Under the pieces are notes generated by a model. That model searched no databases. It saw only the letters and a program-made list of their open reading frames with translations, and was not told the origin of the DNA. Made by a program: the position numbers and the translations under genes. From positions 139,277,361 through 139,341,360 of the forward strand of contig NC_081406.1 in NCBI RefSeq assembly GCF_030272615.1: a stretch of 64,000 nucleotides of DNA, read 5' to 3'. Shown here one piece after another: positions 36,531-50,639 of the stretch. The stretch is from Cryptomeria japonica (lineage: Eukaryota > Streptophyta > Pinopsida > Cupressales > Cupressaceae). Within the stretch, counting starts at the first letter, position 1, and each line of letters starts with the position of its first letter.

Positions 36531-38200
36531 AATTATTCAACAACCCCTTTATTATCTTTTTGATGAAGTGCTTCCCTTGATCACTAGTTATGCTCAATGG
36601 ACATCCAAATCTAGTAATTATGTTGTGGTAGAGAATTTTGGTTGTATTATAGTGGTGTTGTCTTTTGTTGGTTTAGCCTCAAATCACATGGTTAGCTAAT
36701 ATTTTCAAGTAATAATGAAACTATCATTTGAATGTTTCTTTAGAGGGTTTGTAGGTTCTTTGAAGACAATAACCCATTTCTCAAATAAGACTTGTGCTAG
36801 AATTGACAGTAGAGGCATTTAATCTTGAGTACCATAGGTATTTCTATTCTTTATAAATGTCACAATTATTTATATAGTTCTTAGCATCCTTAAATATACT
36901 AGACCACTATAATCTAGCTAGTAACTTTTTTTGGGTGTAGTGTCTTTGCAGTTATGTCCCCTAACAATGCCTTCATGTGAAACTTCCTTTACGATTTTCT
37001 CTCTTTCCTATTCATACACAACTCTTTGAATGATTTCATATCTCCCTTTTCTATATAATGCTCCTTTAATTAATGTAAAAGGAAGTGATTTCCATAGTAG
37101 CATTTTTTTTTATCATGTATTATTATTTTGGTGGGATATTCTCCAATAGAAAGTAATTTTGAGATACATCATGAAATTCTTTTAGTACCATGGTTACCAA
37201 AAATAGATGGATGTAAGGTAAGTTTGGTTTTCTATCTTAATCAAGTTCTTCTCATTTGTTAATGAAAAATAAATATTTCAAACCTTTGTTGTTTTTTCCT
37301 AATTGAACACCAAAATTTTAAAATTAAGTTCTCGAAATAATAGTAGCCATCGATAAATTATTTCTTGAATTACTAGTTGATTGAGTAATAAATTTAAAGG
37401 TTCATCCTCCCTATGAAATATAAATGGAGTAGATAAAATATAATAGTATAAGTTGTATAAGGCATACACTATGTCCAAGGCCTCTCTTTTGATGGTAGTG
37501 TAGTTTCATTCAACTTGGGAAAGTTTGGAGTTGGAAAAGGTAATTGGATGATCCTTATTACCTTAGGGTTGGGTGAGACATACCCCTATAAATATTCTTG
37601 AAGCATCTACATTAACATGGGAAGGTTCTAACCAATCTAAAAATGGAAGAATGGGGGATTCTACTAATTTTTTTTTTTGGGTGTCAAATGATTGTTCACA
37701 TTGATTAGTCCAATTATTATTTACGTTACTAGTTATATTCTCTAGGAGTTATTCTAAAAGGGTTCCTCTAGTGACATATCCTCTAAAAAAATTGCTATGG
37801 TAGCTAGTTTATGCTAAAAAAGTTTTAAGCTTTAGCACAATTTTGGGTGGAGGTAGTGTTATAACCAAGGCAATTTCAATTTGGTCAACTATTAGACCTT
37901 CCTTATAGACTATATGGCCTAATAATGTGCCAAAAGGTACCAAAAAGATCCATTTCGTAATATTAAGAGAAATTTGCATGCTTTAAATTTCATTTTTCTA
38001 ACATAGTGTGGTGTGAATAGATGTGGTTCCTATCTAATCCATAAACTATCTACTCATCCAAATATACTTGAATAAAATCATGTAGAAAATAATTAAAAGT
38101 ACTCGCCATAATTTTACTAAAGACTATCAATTTATTTCTTAGTCCAAACGACATGACTCTAGATACATGACCAGTTTTCTATTTTTTTCACCACCTTAGG
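36531..38200 (-). pseudogene. Gypsy RT, RNase H and integrase N-terminal part (relic segment 2)
   Basis: On the - strand, RT motifs lie at about 37880-38170 ('MSFGLRN', 'QVYLDE' replacing the catalytic YLDD, 'DRNHIYSHHTMLEK', 'FGTFWHII'). RNase H is at about 37380-37650 ('VDASRIFIGVCLTQP', 'HPITFSNSKLSQVE', 'KREALDIVYAL'). The integrase zinc region is at about 36780-36960 ('RLYWSSIFKDAKNYINNCDI') and the start of the integrase core follows to 36,536 ('KPTKDNTT', 'KGSTSSK'). Many stops; inactive. Confidence 0.88.
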
Positions 38201-41200
38201 TGTAGTGTCCCTCTTAGACTTGCATTTTGATTTTCACTTTGATAGACTTATATAGACATATGGTGGATACTTAGATGGTTTTCATGACTCTAATTGCTAT
38301 CTTAGATGACATCATTAATGCTAGTACTCTATGTGGATTTATGTTATTTGATATGACTCATCATGTTTGGAGATTCACGTGATTGAGGATGCTAGGAATA
38401 CTATATGATATATGACATTTGATGGTTCTTGTGGATGTTAGTACGTAGAACCATTTTGATGTATTTACATGATTCATGAATTATATGTGATCATTTATCA
38501 TGTGGGATTACATGACTTGTGATGATATGTTGTTACTAACCCTATTACATATTTATTACTCTATGCGATATTTGATGATTTATCGTGCGACTGTCTTCGT
38601 GAGTAGAGATGATGCCATATCACTCATTGTGAGCATGATATGTCATTGCAATTCTCTATCACTTGCCTATTTACTATGATGAATATGTATTGTACATGTC
38701 ATGTTTAGTCTTTGATGCAGGTTGCAGGTATTAGACATCGACTCCACCTAGCTTCACAGGTCTGAGCATGTCTCTATCCCAATGAAAAGTTTCCAAAGAT
38801 GACATGGTTTCTCTCAAGCACTCTAGGTCTAAGTTGTGTACCTTGTCGATTACACCATGACGTAAGTTGAGGTTAGAGTCTTGAGTTGTGCTCTTTTCCC
38901 ATCGGCGTAAGATGTTTTGAGTCTATGTTTATCCCTAGTTTGTGATGTGTGATTATTTAATTATTTGATATTTATTTTAGATTGATTAATTTTTAATTAC
39001 TGATTTAAATTATTATTTTATTTAATGTTTAATTGATGTTTAATTATTATTTATTGTTTAATTTATTTAATTTTAGTTGAGTTTCTACTTAATGTTGATT
39101 AAAGGAATTTTATATTTATTTTACTTTATTTTTTATTATAATTATTTTTATGGTGTCTTTTGATTCCTTATTATTATAATTTATTTTAAATTAATTATTT
39201 AATAATTATTATTTAATTAATTGATTCTATTATTGAATGAATATTATTATTATTTATAGGTAATTATTTATCTTATATGGTGTATTGATATATTGTTTGT
39301 AAATAATAAATTAGCTATGGGGTGAATAAATTATTAATTAATAATTTATGTTCCTACCCCTTTGGTTAATTAATATAATCTACCTATCCTTTTATTCGAT
39401 TGGTTGGATGGGGAAGGTAGGTAAATGAAATACATTTAATAAATACCTTCCTTGAACTATATGAAGACATGTATAATATATGATATAACAAAATATTTTG
39501 ATTGGTCTAGTTTTGGTTTGATTTTTGGGTATTTTTATGGTTTCTTGTGCATTCATGGGAGGTTGGCTTCTTGGAGTATTCATAGATTGCTTGAGGATTT
39601 GACATTGGATTTGGATTGTGATTGAAACTTGTAGGGTTTTTTGGAGATTCTTCATTGATTTTTCATTTCCTTAATTTGTTTCTAGGTTGGATCCAAATAC
39701 TTTATTCTTAGTTTTAATCTTTTGGAAAGATTGTCTGAAAATGCTTGTCAAGGATGGTTTCGGGAAAAAATGGGAAGAGTTTTTAGTACTTGACCATTCA
39801 TTTGATTGAAGGAAATGATTTGGAAAAGATTGCATTTAAATTTGTAATTTTTGTTTTCTTAGTAATGTTGGAAATGGGTATTTAATGTGGTTTGATGGCT
39901 ATAATGTCCCTGTGATTTTTTTATGAAATGGTTATTATGTTGTGTTGGTTTGTATTTCTCTTGTAAACCCTAGTTTAGGTCCTCATAGAGTTTGGAGTCC
40001 ATATGCTATGATCTGGATTTGTATGGTTGTATACGTGACATATTTTCGTTCATGTATTTGCTAGTTGAAGGCATATTATTTATTTTCTGGTCTTGTTGAT
40101 CAAATGTAAACCCTATTCTATATTTGAGAGGGTCTCTTACAAGTTCTAAGTTAGTTTCAGACCCTGTTTGTGACTTTGCCCAAATCTAGGTATGTTTAAT
40201 TATATTCTTTTCCCATTTTGCAAATGTTGTTACCAAGTTACAAAAGTGCTAAAACAAGTGACAAAAGTGCCACTATGGGAGTCAAAAGCTCTAGAGTAGA
40301 AAAAAAGTGCTAAAACAATGTTAGTACATTTTGGGATGGGGTTTTGACCTTCCGAGTGGACTTTTTTTGTTGATTTTGGACTCCAAAGGTTAAGGTTTGT
40401 TGTATTGATGATTTTTGGGAATTGATTCATTCTTTTGAGGTGTGTTTGGATCCTATTTGGGCTCCAGAAAGTATTTTTACACTTGTTTTTTAGGTTTGAA
40501 ATGTTTCTCTAGGAAGATGTGTGCATCCCTTGTTGTTGAGGATGAGTATATGCAGCTCTAGCGAGAGGTTATGTTGTGCCTCATTGTTGAGGACTATGTG
40601 ATATCATTGGATTTATATTATTTACCTATTTATGTGTTTATATCACTTCTGAGGCTCTTTTTATTGTTTTATTATGATGCATTAAGCTTATGGCATGATC
40701 TTGTTCTATGACTTTGTTTCTATGTTTATAAATTGTCCTTTATCAATCAATTTTGTATCAGATTTGTGATGATTTTATTGGATGCCTTTCATACCGAGTC
40801 TCATGTTGTTGTAAGATGTATCTTGTCATGTTTTTACCCTATGGTCTTGGTCCATGTTGGGAGAGTGGGATCTTGCATGTGTTGGCCTAGGTTATGAGCA
40901 CTAGATCTCTAGAAAGGGGGTCTATACCTATGGAACCACATGAAGAGTTTATGATTTAATTTGCAAGTGATAAAATTATTAATAATTGATTAGTGAGTTT
41001 GATATTGAGGGATTCACCTAATCAAGATAAAGAACATGTTGTTGTATGCCCCAATTGGATGAACCGACCGAGAGGGTTTCGAGTTCCTAGATTGGGAAGA
41101 TCATTAGAGCAGTATACCTGACCTTCCTTGAGTGACTCCAAGGTGGAGACAGATGCCACATGAATTTAGCATGTTATGACACTCTACCCCACATGTGTCC

Positions 41201-42812
41201 ATTATCCATATGCCCTTGTTGTTGGTTGTGCCTCTGGAGATTGATTGCTTTGATTTATCCATGTGATGTGTTTTTGGTGTCACATTGTATCCTATGGTTG
41301 TTAGGTGTCATCTTAGGTATTGAGTGTGAGTTGGAACCTTATGTTATCTCCTAGCATGGGGGGTGGTTCTTATATGGTCCCACATGGTCAGGTGATTTGA
41401 TGCCTTCTACCATTGGGATATTCTTCTTGGATGTTAGGGTGTGTGGATTTGGATCTATGGTATCTCATTGTGTGTTTGGAATATTGGAAAATATATATGT
41501 AATTAGAATTGATATCATGTGTTATGAAAGATGTAAATGTAAAGAAGACTATGCAATTAGTATACTAAGAACTTGTATTATAAAACATGTAGTAGGATGG
41601 TTTGTGATTGAGATGTATTGTATGAGATTATTGTAGATGGATATTCAATTTGCATATGTAGTTCTTGATTGAAAATTTAAGAAATGAATTAAGAGATACA
41701 AATGTAATGTTTTGTGAATTTCTTGTGATGGTAGTGAATGTGTTAACGATCATGGATGCCTTGGTTGGAAAATATTGGATAAAAAAAATTTATTTGTAGA
41801 TTGAGACTTGTGCATTGTATTCGTGATTATTTTAAGGAAGATTTGATTAGTTAGAACTCCTTTTTGCATAAATAATGTTGGAATTTCTTATAGACTAATA
41901 GGTTAGAAGACAATGTCAACATATGTGTAGAATGAAGTAAAAACTTGGTGCATTGCATGCACATAGAAAATTCAAAATTATACCATTATGTCTTTATTTG
42001 GTTTGGAAAGATAAAAGTTTGAGTTTTGAGCAATATTTGTATGGTTAAATGGATTGATTAAGACAAGGTGCTATCTCCTTATCCTATTCATAGAAATTGT
42101 TTATTTCATGTATTCTAGTTGGATGTATTGATGGTATAATGTATGAAGTGTAGTGTATTGTATTATTAGATGACTGTGTTTCTTGATTGCTAGGAATGCT
42201 TAGTTGCAAAGGATTATTATTAAGTGGTGACAAGAAATGAGGTTGGATAAGGTGATATATGTATGTAGTTGAAATTGTATGTATCATTGAATAAAAACTA
42301 AGTGGTGGCAAATAAGGATATCTAGTTTTATACTTAATGTAGATAATTGATTGGTTAATGGCTTGTAGGGAAATGATCTTAGATGGTTGAAGTATAAATA
42401 TGATAATAAATTTTACTTTAAATAATGAGATTTAATTGTTTTAAGTAATTAGTTAGAGTAAAAATATGAATGAACAAATGTTTAGTAGCATCATGTAGAA
42501 CATTCCAATCATCTGCTTACTATTTACTGAGCACTAAAATGGTGTATGCATGTTAAAGTGTGTCATGAGGTGATTTATTAAAGTTATAACATTTGTTAAT
42601 ATTATAACTTAGTAAATGTGATTATTTATAGATAGGATATCTTGAACAATAAGCATGTATGAGTGTATTGCTTGTATGAGACACTTTATCTCCTCCGTGC
42701 ATATGTTATTACTCATGAAAAATACTTGTCTATATTTTCTCATTAGAAGGGTAAGGAATGTGGACATATAAATAAAATTATGATTTTAAATGTTGGTGGG
42801 CACTCTCTAACA
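38201..42812 (+). repeat. 5' LTR of LARD-like element
   Basis: Close match to 44147-47728 over its first 3.57 kb. From about 41,770 to its presumed end ('GGTGGGCACTCTCTAACA') it no longer aligns well with the other LTR. The 3' border is therefore provisional, and no clear primer-binding site follows. Confidence 0.65.
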
Positions 42813-44146
42813 CATTCAAGGCATTGTACCCTTGGGTGTTGTGTAGTGGTTACTCCCTTTTGGTGTGACTGATATTGGTCACCTCGTGATGTAGAATTGC
42901 ATAAGTTGGTTATATTGTCTTGAATTACTTTGAATTTTTGTGAATTATCCTTGGAACTAATTTGATTTTGAATCTCTTGTTTTAGGGTTGTCCACTAATT
43001 TCATCTTTCATATGTTTTTTTCTTGTCGTGGCACTTGTCACACTTTATTTCTTGATTGATTTCACTGACAAATTTCCTTTCTTTTCATGATTTAATAATT
43101 GGATTTGAGGATATTTCCTTTTGACTTCTTTTTGTTCTCCATGCTAGTCATTCTGTATGTCGAGTGTTGTGGGCCCTCATCCTATGTCAGTGTTGTCTCT
43201 ATCATGTTCACTTATAATCTTTGATAGTGTGTGCAAGGGAGGACACCGCAGAGAAGTGTGCTAGCTTTAATGAACAATTAGGTAAAGCTAGTATTAGTTG
43301 AGTAAATGAGAAACACGTTAATGGGATGATATATATTGATGACTTGTTAGATTTTATTAAAGTTAATTAGAATTGCATTCAAATTGATAAATTTGTAAGC
43401 CAATAGAAGCAAAGGAAACTGTTGATTTCACATCTTCACTGAGTGTTTGTGTATGTATATATATAGATCATGCAAAGTGAATGATATAGAACTCTTTGAC
43501 TCATTGATTGATTGATAGATGCATAAGTTCTTGCTTTAGAGTAGCATAGTGGAAGTGTGGTAGGAATTGAAAAGTTGAGTATTACAAATCTTGCTTTCCT
43601 TTGAGGTTATAGACTGTAGATTTTTGGTATATATGAGATTCTTTTGATTTTATTTGGTCTTGAAGGAAGTTTATTCAAAATTTATTCATAAAAGTGTGTT
43701 GCATATGGGTTCTTAGGGATGTTCTTATGTGTAGAAAATTGCATTAAATGTATATTTTCCTTCTTAGTTGCATTCAACTAGACGATTAAAAAGTGTTGGC
43801 ATGATTTGAATGATGTGAGCTGTTGAGATTTCTGCTTATAGATGATAACTCGGATACAATAATTATAGTTTTAATCTTTAAAAACATGATTAAATATAGC
43901 CCTCTTGAAGATATTTCAACAATATATCATGCTTAGGGTAACCAGTAAGAGATTTGTGACTTGTTTAATCTTGTGTGAAGTATATTTACTTGGATAATTG
44001 AAGCATAGAAAGGAAACTTTTGTAGTCATTATCTTAATTGAGCTAGGGAATATTTTGGATTAAGAAATCCTTTGTTGATGTGTGTATGTTTTCAACTCAA
44101 CCCTTGGCGACTTCCAAGAGTAAGTCAAGCCCAAGGGGGGGGAGGA
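42813..44146 (+). other. Non-coding interior of the LARD-like element
   Basis: No frame above 60 codons and no gag, RT or integrase trace. It ends with the polypurine tract. Confidence 0.6.
44133..44146 (+). other. Polypurine tract
   Basis: AAGGGGGGGGAGGA directly precedes the TGTAGTG start of the 3' LTR; it is the plus-strand primer of reverse transcription. Confidence 0.9.
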
Positions 44147-47100
44147 TGTAGTGTCCCTCCTAGACTTGCATTTTGATTAACACTTTGATAGACATATAGA
44201 CATATGGCGGATACTTAGATGGTTTTCATGACTCTAATTGCTATCTTAGATGATATCATTGATGCTAGTACTCTATGTGGATTTATGTTATTTGATATGA
44301 CTCATCATGTTTGGAGATTCACGTGATTGAGGATGCTAGGAATACTATATGATATATGACATTTTATGTTTCTTGTGGATGTTAGTATGTAGAACCACTT
44401 TGATGGATTTACATGATTCATGAAATCATATGCGATCATTCCTCATGTGGGATTACATGACTTATGATGATATGTTGGTACTAATCCTATTTCATGTTTA
44501 TGACTCTATGCGATGTTTGATGATTTATTGTGTGATTGTCTTCGTGAGTAGAGACAGTGTCAGATCACTCATTGCGAGCATGATATGCCATCCTGATTCT
44601 CTATCACTTGCCTATTTACTATGATGAATATGTATTGTATATGTCGTGTTTAGTGTTTGATGCAAGTTGAAAGTACTAGACATTGACTCCACCTAGCTTC
44701 ACAGGTCTGAATGTGTCTCTATCCCAATGGAAAGTTATCAGAGATAACATAGTTTTCCTCACACACTCTAGGTCTAAGTTGTGTACATTGTTAGTTATTC
44801 CACGACATAAGTTAGGGTTAGATTCTTGAGTTGTGTTCTTTTCCCTTTAGCATAAGATGTTTTGAGTCTATATTTATCCCTAGTTTGTGATGTATGATTA
44901 TTTAATTATTTGATATTTATTTTATATTGATTAATGTTTAATTGATGATTTAATTTATTATTTGATTTAATGTTTAATTGAGGTTTACTTTCTTTTATTT
45001 TAACTGAGTTTCTATTTAATGTTGATTAAAGGAATTTAATATTTATTTTACTTTTTTATTATTATTATTTTTATGGTGTCTTTTGATTCCTTATTAATAT
45101 AATTTATTTACGATTAGTTATTCAATAATTGTTATTTAATTAATTGATATTATTTTAACTATGCATTGGTATTTTATGATTGAATAAAATATTATTATTA
45201 TTCATAGGTAATTATTTAAATTATGTGGTGTATTGATATATTGTTGTTTGTAAATAATAAATTACCTATGGGGTGAATAAATTATTAATTAATAATCTAT
45301 GTGCCTACCCCTTTGGTTAATTAATATAACCTACCTACCCTTTTATTCGATTGGTTGGATGGGGAAGGTAGGTAAATAAAATACATTTAATAAATACCTT
45401 TCTTGAACTATGTGAAGGTAGGTATAATATATGACATAATGGAATATTTTGATTGGTCGATTTTTAATAAAATTTTGGGTTTGATTTTTGGGTATTTTTA
45501 TGGTTTCATGTGCATTCATAGGAGGTTGGTGTCTGGGAGAATTCGTAGACTGCTAGAGGATTTGGCATTGGATTTGGATTATGATTGAAGCTTGCTGATT
45601 TTATTGGATATTCTACATCAATTTTTCCTTGCCTTGCTTTGTTTCTAGGTTGGATCCGAATACTTTATTCTTAGTTTTGATCTTCAGGAAAGATTGTTTG
45701 AAAATGCTTGTCAAAGATTTTTTTGGGAAAAATTGAGAAGAGTTTTATGTATTTGATCATTCATTTGACTGAAGGAAATGATTTGGGTAATATTGCATTT
45801 AATTTTGTAATTCTGCTGTCTAAGAAATGCTGGAAATAGGTGTTTGAATGTGGTTTTATGGCTATAATGTCCTTGTGATTATTTTATGCAATGGTTATTG
45901 TGTGGTTTGAATTGTTATTGTAAACCCTATTTTAGGTTCTCATAGAGTTTGGATTCCATATGTTATGATCTACATTTGTATGGTTGTCTCTGCGACACAT
46001 TTTGGTTCATGTATTCACCGGTTGAAGGCATGTATTATTGGTTTTATGGTTTTTTTGATATACAGTAAACCCTATTCTGTGTTTGAGAGGGTCTCTTACA
46101 TGTTATAAGTCAGTTTTAGACCCTGTTTGTGCCTTTGCCCAAATCTGGGTATGTTTAATTGCATTCTTTTCACATTTTGTAAATGATGTTACCAAGTTAC
46201 AAAAGTGCTAAAACAAGTGACAAAAGTGCCACTATGGGAGTCAAAAGCTCTAGAGTGGAACAAGAGCACTCAAACAATGTGAACATATTTTTGGATGGGA
46301 TTTTGGCCTTCTGGGTTGATTTTTTTAGTTGATTTTGGCCTCCAGAGGCTAGGGTTTGTTGTATTGATGATTTTTGGGCATTGATCCATTATTTTGAGGT
46401 TTGTTTGAATCCTATTTGGGCTCCAACGAGTATTTTTGCACTTTTTATTTGAGGTTTGAAATGTTTCTCCTACAAGATGTGTGCATCCCTTGTTGTTGAG
46501 GATGAGTATATGCAACTCAAGTTAGAGGTTATGTTGTGCCTCACTGTTAAGGACTATGTGGTATCATTGGACTCATATTATTTCCCTATTTATGTGTTTA
46601 TATTACTTTTGAGGCTCTTTTTATTTATGTATAATTATGCATTGAGCTTATGGCAAGATCTTGTTATATGGGTTTGTTTGTATGTGTATAAATTTTCCTT
46701 TATGAATCAGTTTTGTATCAGATTTGTGATGATTTTATTGGATGCCTTTCATGCTAAGTCTCATGTTGTTTTAAGATGTATCTTGTCATGTTTTTACCCT
46801 ATGGTCTTGGTCCATGTTGGGAGAGTGGGCTCTTGCATGTGTTGGCCTAGGTTATGAGGAATGGAATTCTAGGAAGGGGGTCTAGACTTATGGAACCACA
46901 TGAAGAGTTTATGGTTTAATTTGCAAGTTATAACATTATTAAGAATTGATTAGTGGGTTGAGTATTCAGGGATTCACCTAATCAAGATAAAGAACATGTT
47001 GGTGTATGCCCCAATTGGATGAACAAAGGGAGAGCGTTTTGGGATCCTAGATTGGGAAGACCGTTGGAGCGGTATACCCGACCTCCCTTGAGTGACTCCA

Positions 47101-48790
47101 AGGTGGAGAAGGATGCCACATGATTTTAGAATGTGATGAAACTCTAGCCCACATGTGTCCATTATCCATATGCCCTTGTTGTTGATTGTGCCTCTAGAGA
47201 TTGATTTCTTTGATTTATCCATGTGATATATTTTTGGTGTCACATTATATCCTATGGTTCAAAGGTGTCATCTTAGGTCTTGAGTGTAAGTTGGAACCCT
47301 ATGTCATCTCCTAGCATGGGAGGCGGTTCCTATATGGTCCCAGATGGTTGGGTAGTTGGATGCCTTCTACCGTTGGGATATTCTTCTTGGATGTTAGCAT
47401 GCATGGATTTGGATATATGGTATTTCATCATGTGCTTGGAATATTGGAGTATATCTATGTAATTAAAATTGATATCATGTGTTATGAAAGATGTAAATGT
47501 AAAGAAAACTATGTAATCAGTGTACTCAAAACATGTATTATAGAACATGTAGTAGGATGGTTTCTGAATGAGATGTATTATTCAAGATTGTTGTAGATGG
47601 ATATTCAATTTGCATATGTAGTTGTTAATTAAAAATGTAAGAAATGAATTAATAGATACAAATATAATGTTTTGTTAATTTCTTGTGATGGTAGTGAATG
47701 TGTTAACAATCATGGATGCCTTGGTTGGAAAGATGAAATTTTCAATGTTAGATAGCTTGAGATATGGAAAATATACATGTAGTTGTAGATTGTATAGCTT
47801 GCATGTCTCCTTGTTACGTGGTTGTTCTAAGGTGATGATTTCTATGTATTAGAGATGTTACCATATTATGATGTCTTGGAAATGAGGAATGTGAATACGT
47901 GTCTATGTAACTTGTGTTAGTAAGCTTAGGATGGAATGTAGCAAAAGAGACTATGAGCTTGCTTCATGTGATCATATGTAATTGAACTCGATGTAGAAGA
48001 ACTATTTTATTGTAATAAAATGATGTATTGGTATGTGGTTCATGTTATAGTTATTTTTATCTTGTTGAGAATGAAATCCTATGTTGAAATTAGGGGATTG
48101 AAACATTAGATTGTATTTATTCTTGTAGGATCATATGACTCTTGCACCTATTTAGTAGAGTGGAATCCTATTTTGATGTAGATAAGTGTTTGATGTAATG
48201 ATCTTGTATATGACTATGGATAGTATTCTTGATGAGTTGTGCTTAAGGAAATAAATGAATACCAATAGTTAAAGAAGGATAAATGCATTTAGTTTCATGA
48301 GGTGTTAAGTGTTCAAATGAGTAAAGATGGGTATTAGGAACATTCAATTGGTACTTTAAAATGAGCCTAAAGAGTATGAAAGGGGATAGAGTTATGCATG
48401 TGTGTTAATGTCTTATCATAATTTCATGATAAGTAAATGTTTAGTTGGATATTAGTATATCGTGTTCTAGATGGATACGTGATGTGTTAGTTTAATGTCA
48501 AGTAGTGACATTAAGATACCCTAGGGAATGGAGATGCATTATATGGTTTTAATATGGAATTATGTTAATGAATAAATAGATGTTCCGCTTGTAGAATATG
48601 ATTCATGGCTATGTTCATTCATGTGATCATGTATATAGTCAACGATGCATTGATGAATAATAGTAGTAATGTTGCATTCTAGATGTGAGTGTTAGTGTGG
48701 TAGCGAGGATTGGTCTAAAGAGAAATTATTTTATCTCCTTTGTTAGTAGATTTTGATTTATTTCTATAGGGTATTTTGGTGGGCATTACA
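44147..48790 (+). repeat. 3' LTR of LARD-like element (4.64 kb)
   Basis: Its TGTAGTGTCCC start is shared with 38201. Its end, TATTTTGGTGGGCATTACA, is shared with the solo LTR at 36530, and 'AAGTAGTGACnTTnAnnTACCCTAGGG' near 48505 also matches the solo LTR near 36267. The ORFs 46456-46857 and 47348-47596 lie in LTR sequence and are chance frames. Confidence 0.85.
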
Positions 48791-49390
48791 ATAGGGTTAA
48801 TCCATTTAGAATATCCTATTAGTTTTATAATATCAGAAGAAAATATTTTATCCAACTCTATTTTTGCTTGCTTAAATTAATGTCATGGTTAATGTAGTAA
48901 GGTATTTTTTTTTTTTGTTTGGTTCCCTCCTTCAACTATATCTCCATATTGAACCCACTTCTTTTGTTATGCCTTTCATTTTAGTGAAGGTTTGGGAAAA
49001 TAGGTCTTCATGCTCAAAGAGTAATTCAATGACTAATGCCACAATGGTTCTTCCCAATAATCTCCAATCTTAACCATTATAGGATTATCCTTGAAGATTA
49101 TGTTTTTCTCTCTTAAAATTAGATATTAGTTGTAATAGTGATCTTTAAAATCCTTTTTTCATTGTAATTCCCTTTTTCTTCTCTAACAACGATTTCCACT
49201 TTTGGTTCTACATCATGTTCATCTTTTTGTACCTTATAACATCTATTTTCTATTAGAAGTGCCTATTTCTCCAACAATTGAATTGGTTCCTAGATCCCTT
49301 GGTTTCTAGATGTTGGATTCAATAGGTGTTGAATATTAGTGATCTTTGAAACTGGTCTGAAAATGATCTCCTTGATTTTGTGTAGTGCAG
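48791..49390 (-). pseudogene. Gypsy pre-RT and RT N-terminal part (relic segment 1)
   Basis: The - strand reads 'LDKIFSSDIIKLIGYSKWINPI' just before the LTR. This continues on the other side of the LARD insert as 'PKVVKKIENW', matching the gypsy RT block 'L..LL..G.I.P..YS.WVS.IVPV.KK'. Upstream is a Glu/Lys-rich linker with stops. Confidence 0.7.
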
Positions 49391-49399
49391 TATGAATTC

Positions 49400-50620
49400 A
49401 TTCATACTATTTTATACTATTTTTAATGATTGAAATTTTTTGTATAACGATTGATATTTATTTGGTCATACATAATTTTTTTTGAAATAAGATAAATTTA
49501 TAATTTAATTTAGACATAGATTATTAACACTCATATTTAGTGGATTATTTTTTAATATTTTTAATTGCCAAATTATAAGTTTACTTGAATTATAATATTA
49601 TTATTTTTTATTCCATAATTCATAATTTTTTTTGTATATATGAAAATTTACTGATAAACTTATTTATTCAAACAACAAAATCACTATAGAATACACATAA
49701 AATATATATACTTTTTAATTTTTTTGTGTGCATCAAGTGGAGACCTTAAAGTTGGTAAAAATTCTCTTTTAAGATGACTGTGATATTATTATTAAAAAAA
49801 GTGGCAACAGAAAAAAATACCAAATTAAAAGTTTCTATTATTATACTTAAAAATTTAGATTCAATTGAAAAAAATGTTTTGACTCAAATAAGAATGCCTT
49901 AAAAAAATGTGTCGAGATTACATAATGTTTGTGCATGTTGAAATCCAACCTTGCAAAAGTAACTTGTAATTAATTACTCATTTATAGTTATGAAAAAAAA
50001 ATCTACTACTTCATTCATTAAATAGATTTTTCTTTGACTAGATATAACAAAATGAAATGGGATGTTAAAGAAACTACTAAAAATTTAAAATATAACATAT
50101 ACATTATAAAAAAATTAGTATAGTTCTTATTAATTTTAGTTTCTATCAAGGTAGGATACTATTGCATCCAATAAATCTATTTCTTAATTATTTTAGCTAA
50201 TCAAAACAAAGAATTAAACTTTTTGAACAAAAAACTATAGTGTAAATTTAATGGCAAAGAAATGTGTGACATGACAGCTATGCCTCGTATCTTTAAAAAA
50301 TATCCTCAAGTTGGGCTTTCAATTTAATATTTAGTACCCAGTTTAGGCCATTTAAAAAATGATTTATTAACAAAATTATTTATACTAAATATCATTCTAT
50401 TTAGGCAATTCGTATCTAAATTTCTAATATTTTATTGTAGTTTGATAATGTCAATGAAAAATGACATCAATGTTAAAATCATAATAACATTTAAAATATC
50501 TAAAACACATGGTTATTTTAGTTATTTAGTTTTTATGTATTTTTTTTTCTATTTAAAAGATGTATATGGTTTTTTATTATAAAAGAAATGTTATCAAAGG
50601 TGTTGACCCTTAACATAGTC
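49400..50620. other. Very AT-rich intergenic sequence
   Basis: No genes, repeats or element borders are recognised; long A- and T-runs only. Confidence 0.4.
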
Positions 50621-50639
50621 TGAGGACTATCAACAACAG

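Larger units (their letters stand above)
38201..48790 (+). mobile_element. LARD-like non-autonomous LTR element (4.6-kb LTRs, short interior)
   Basis: The 5' LTR (38201 to about 42812) starts TGTAGTGTCCCTC. A 1.3-kb interior without any domain lies at about 42813-44146. The 3' LTR (44147-48790) starts TGTAGTGTCCCTCC and ends GTGGGCATTACA. A polypurine tract AAGGGGGGGGAGGA (44133-44146) immediately precedes the 3' LTR and fixes the orientation. Near-identical flanks TTAGG (38196-38200) and ATAGG (48791-48795) look like a diverged 5-bp target duplication. Long LTRs around a non-coding interior are the definition of large retrotransposon derivatives, which rely on proteins from other elements. 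Confidence 0.82.
31740..49390 (-). mobile_element. Old Ty3/gypsy polyprotein relic broken by two LTR-element insertions
   Basis: Three - strand segments (about 48791-49390, 36531-38200, 31740-32396) read in order as pre-RT and RT N-terminus, RT-RNase H-integrase, and integrase end. The two gaps are filled by members of one long-LTR family in + orientation, each with target duplications. The relic is full of stops, and about 75 residues of the RT fingers and palm are missing near 38,150. The inserts necessarily post-date it. Confidence 0.85.

Noticed and set aside
36531-38200. Internal region of the long-LTR family between LTRs A and B
   Set aside because: The RT/integrase here is on the - strand, whereas the polypurine tract at 44133 orients the LTR family on +. 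The reading order joins 31.7-32.4 and 48.8-49.4 kb, so it belongs to the older host element.
41397-47596. Similar 79- and 82-codon frames at 41397-41636 and 47348-47596, and the 133-codon frame at 46456-46857
   Set aside because: They lie in the LTR pair, so similarity follows from LTR homology. The solo LTR does not keep the frames and the composition is that of AT-rich non-coding DNA.
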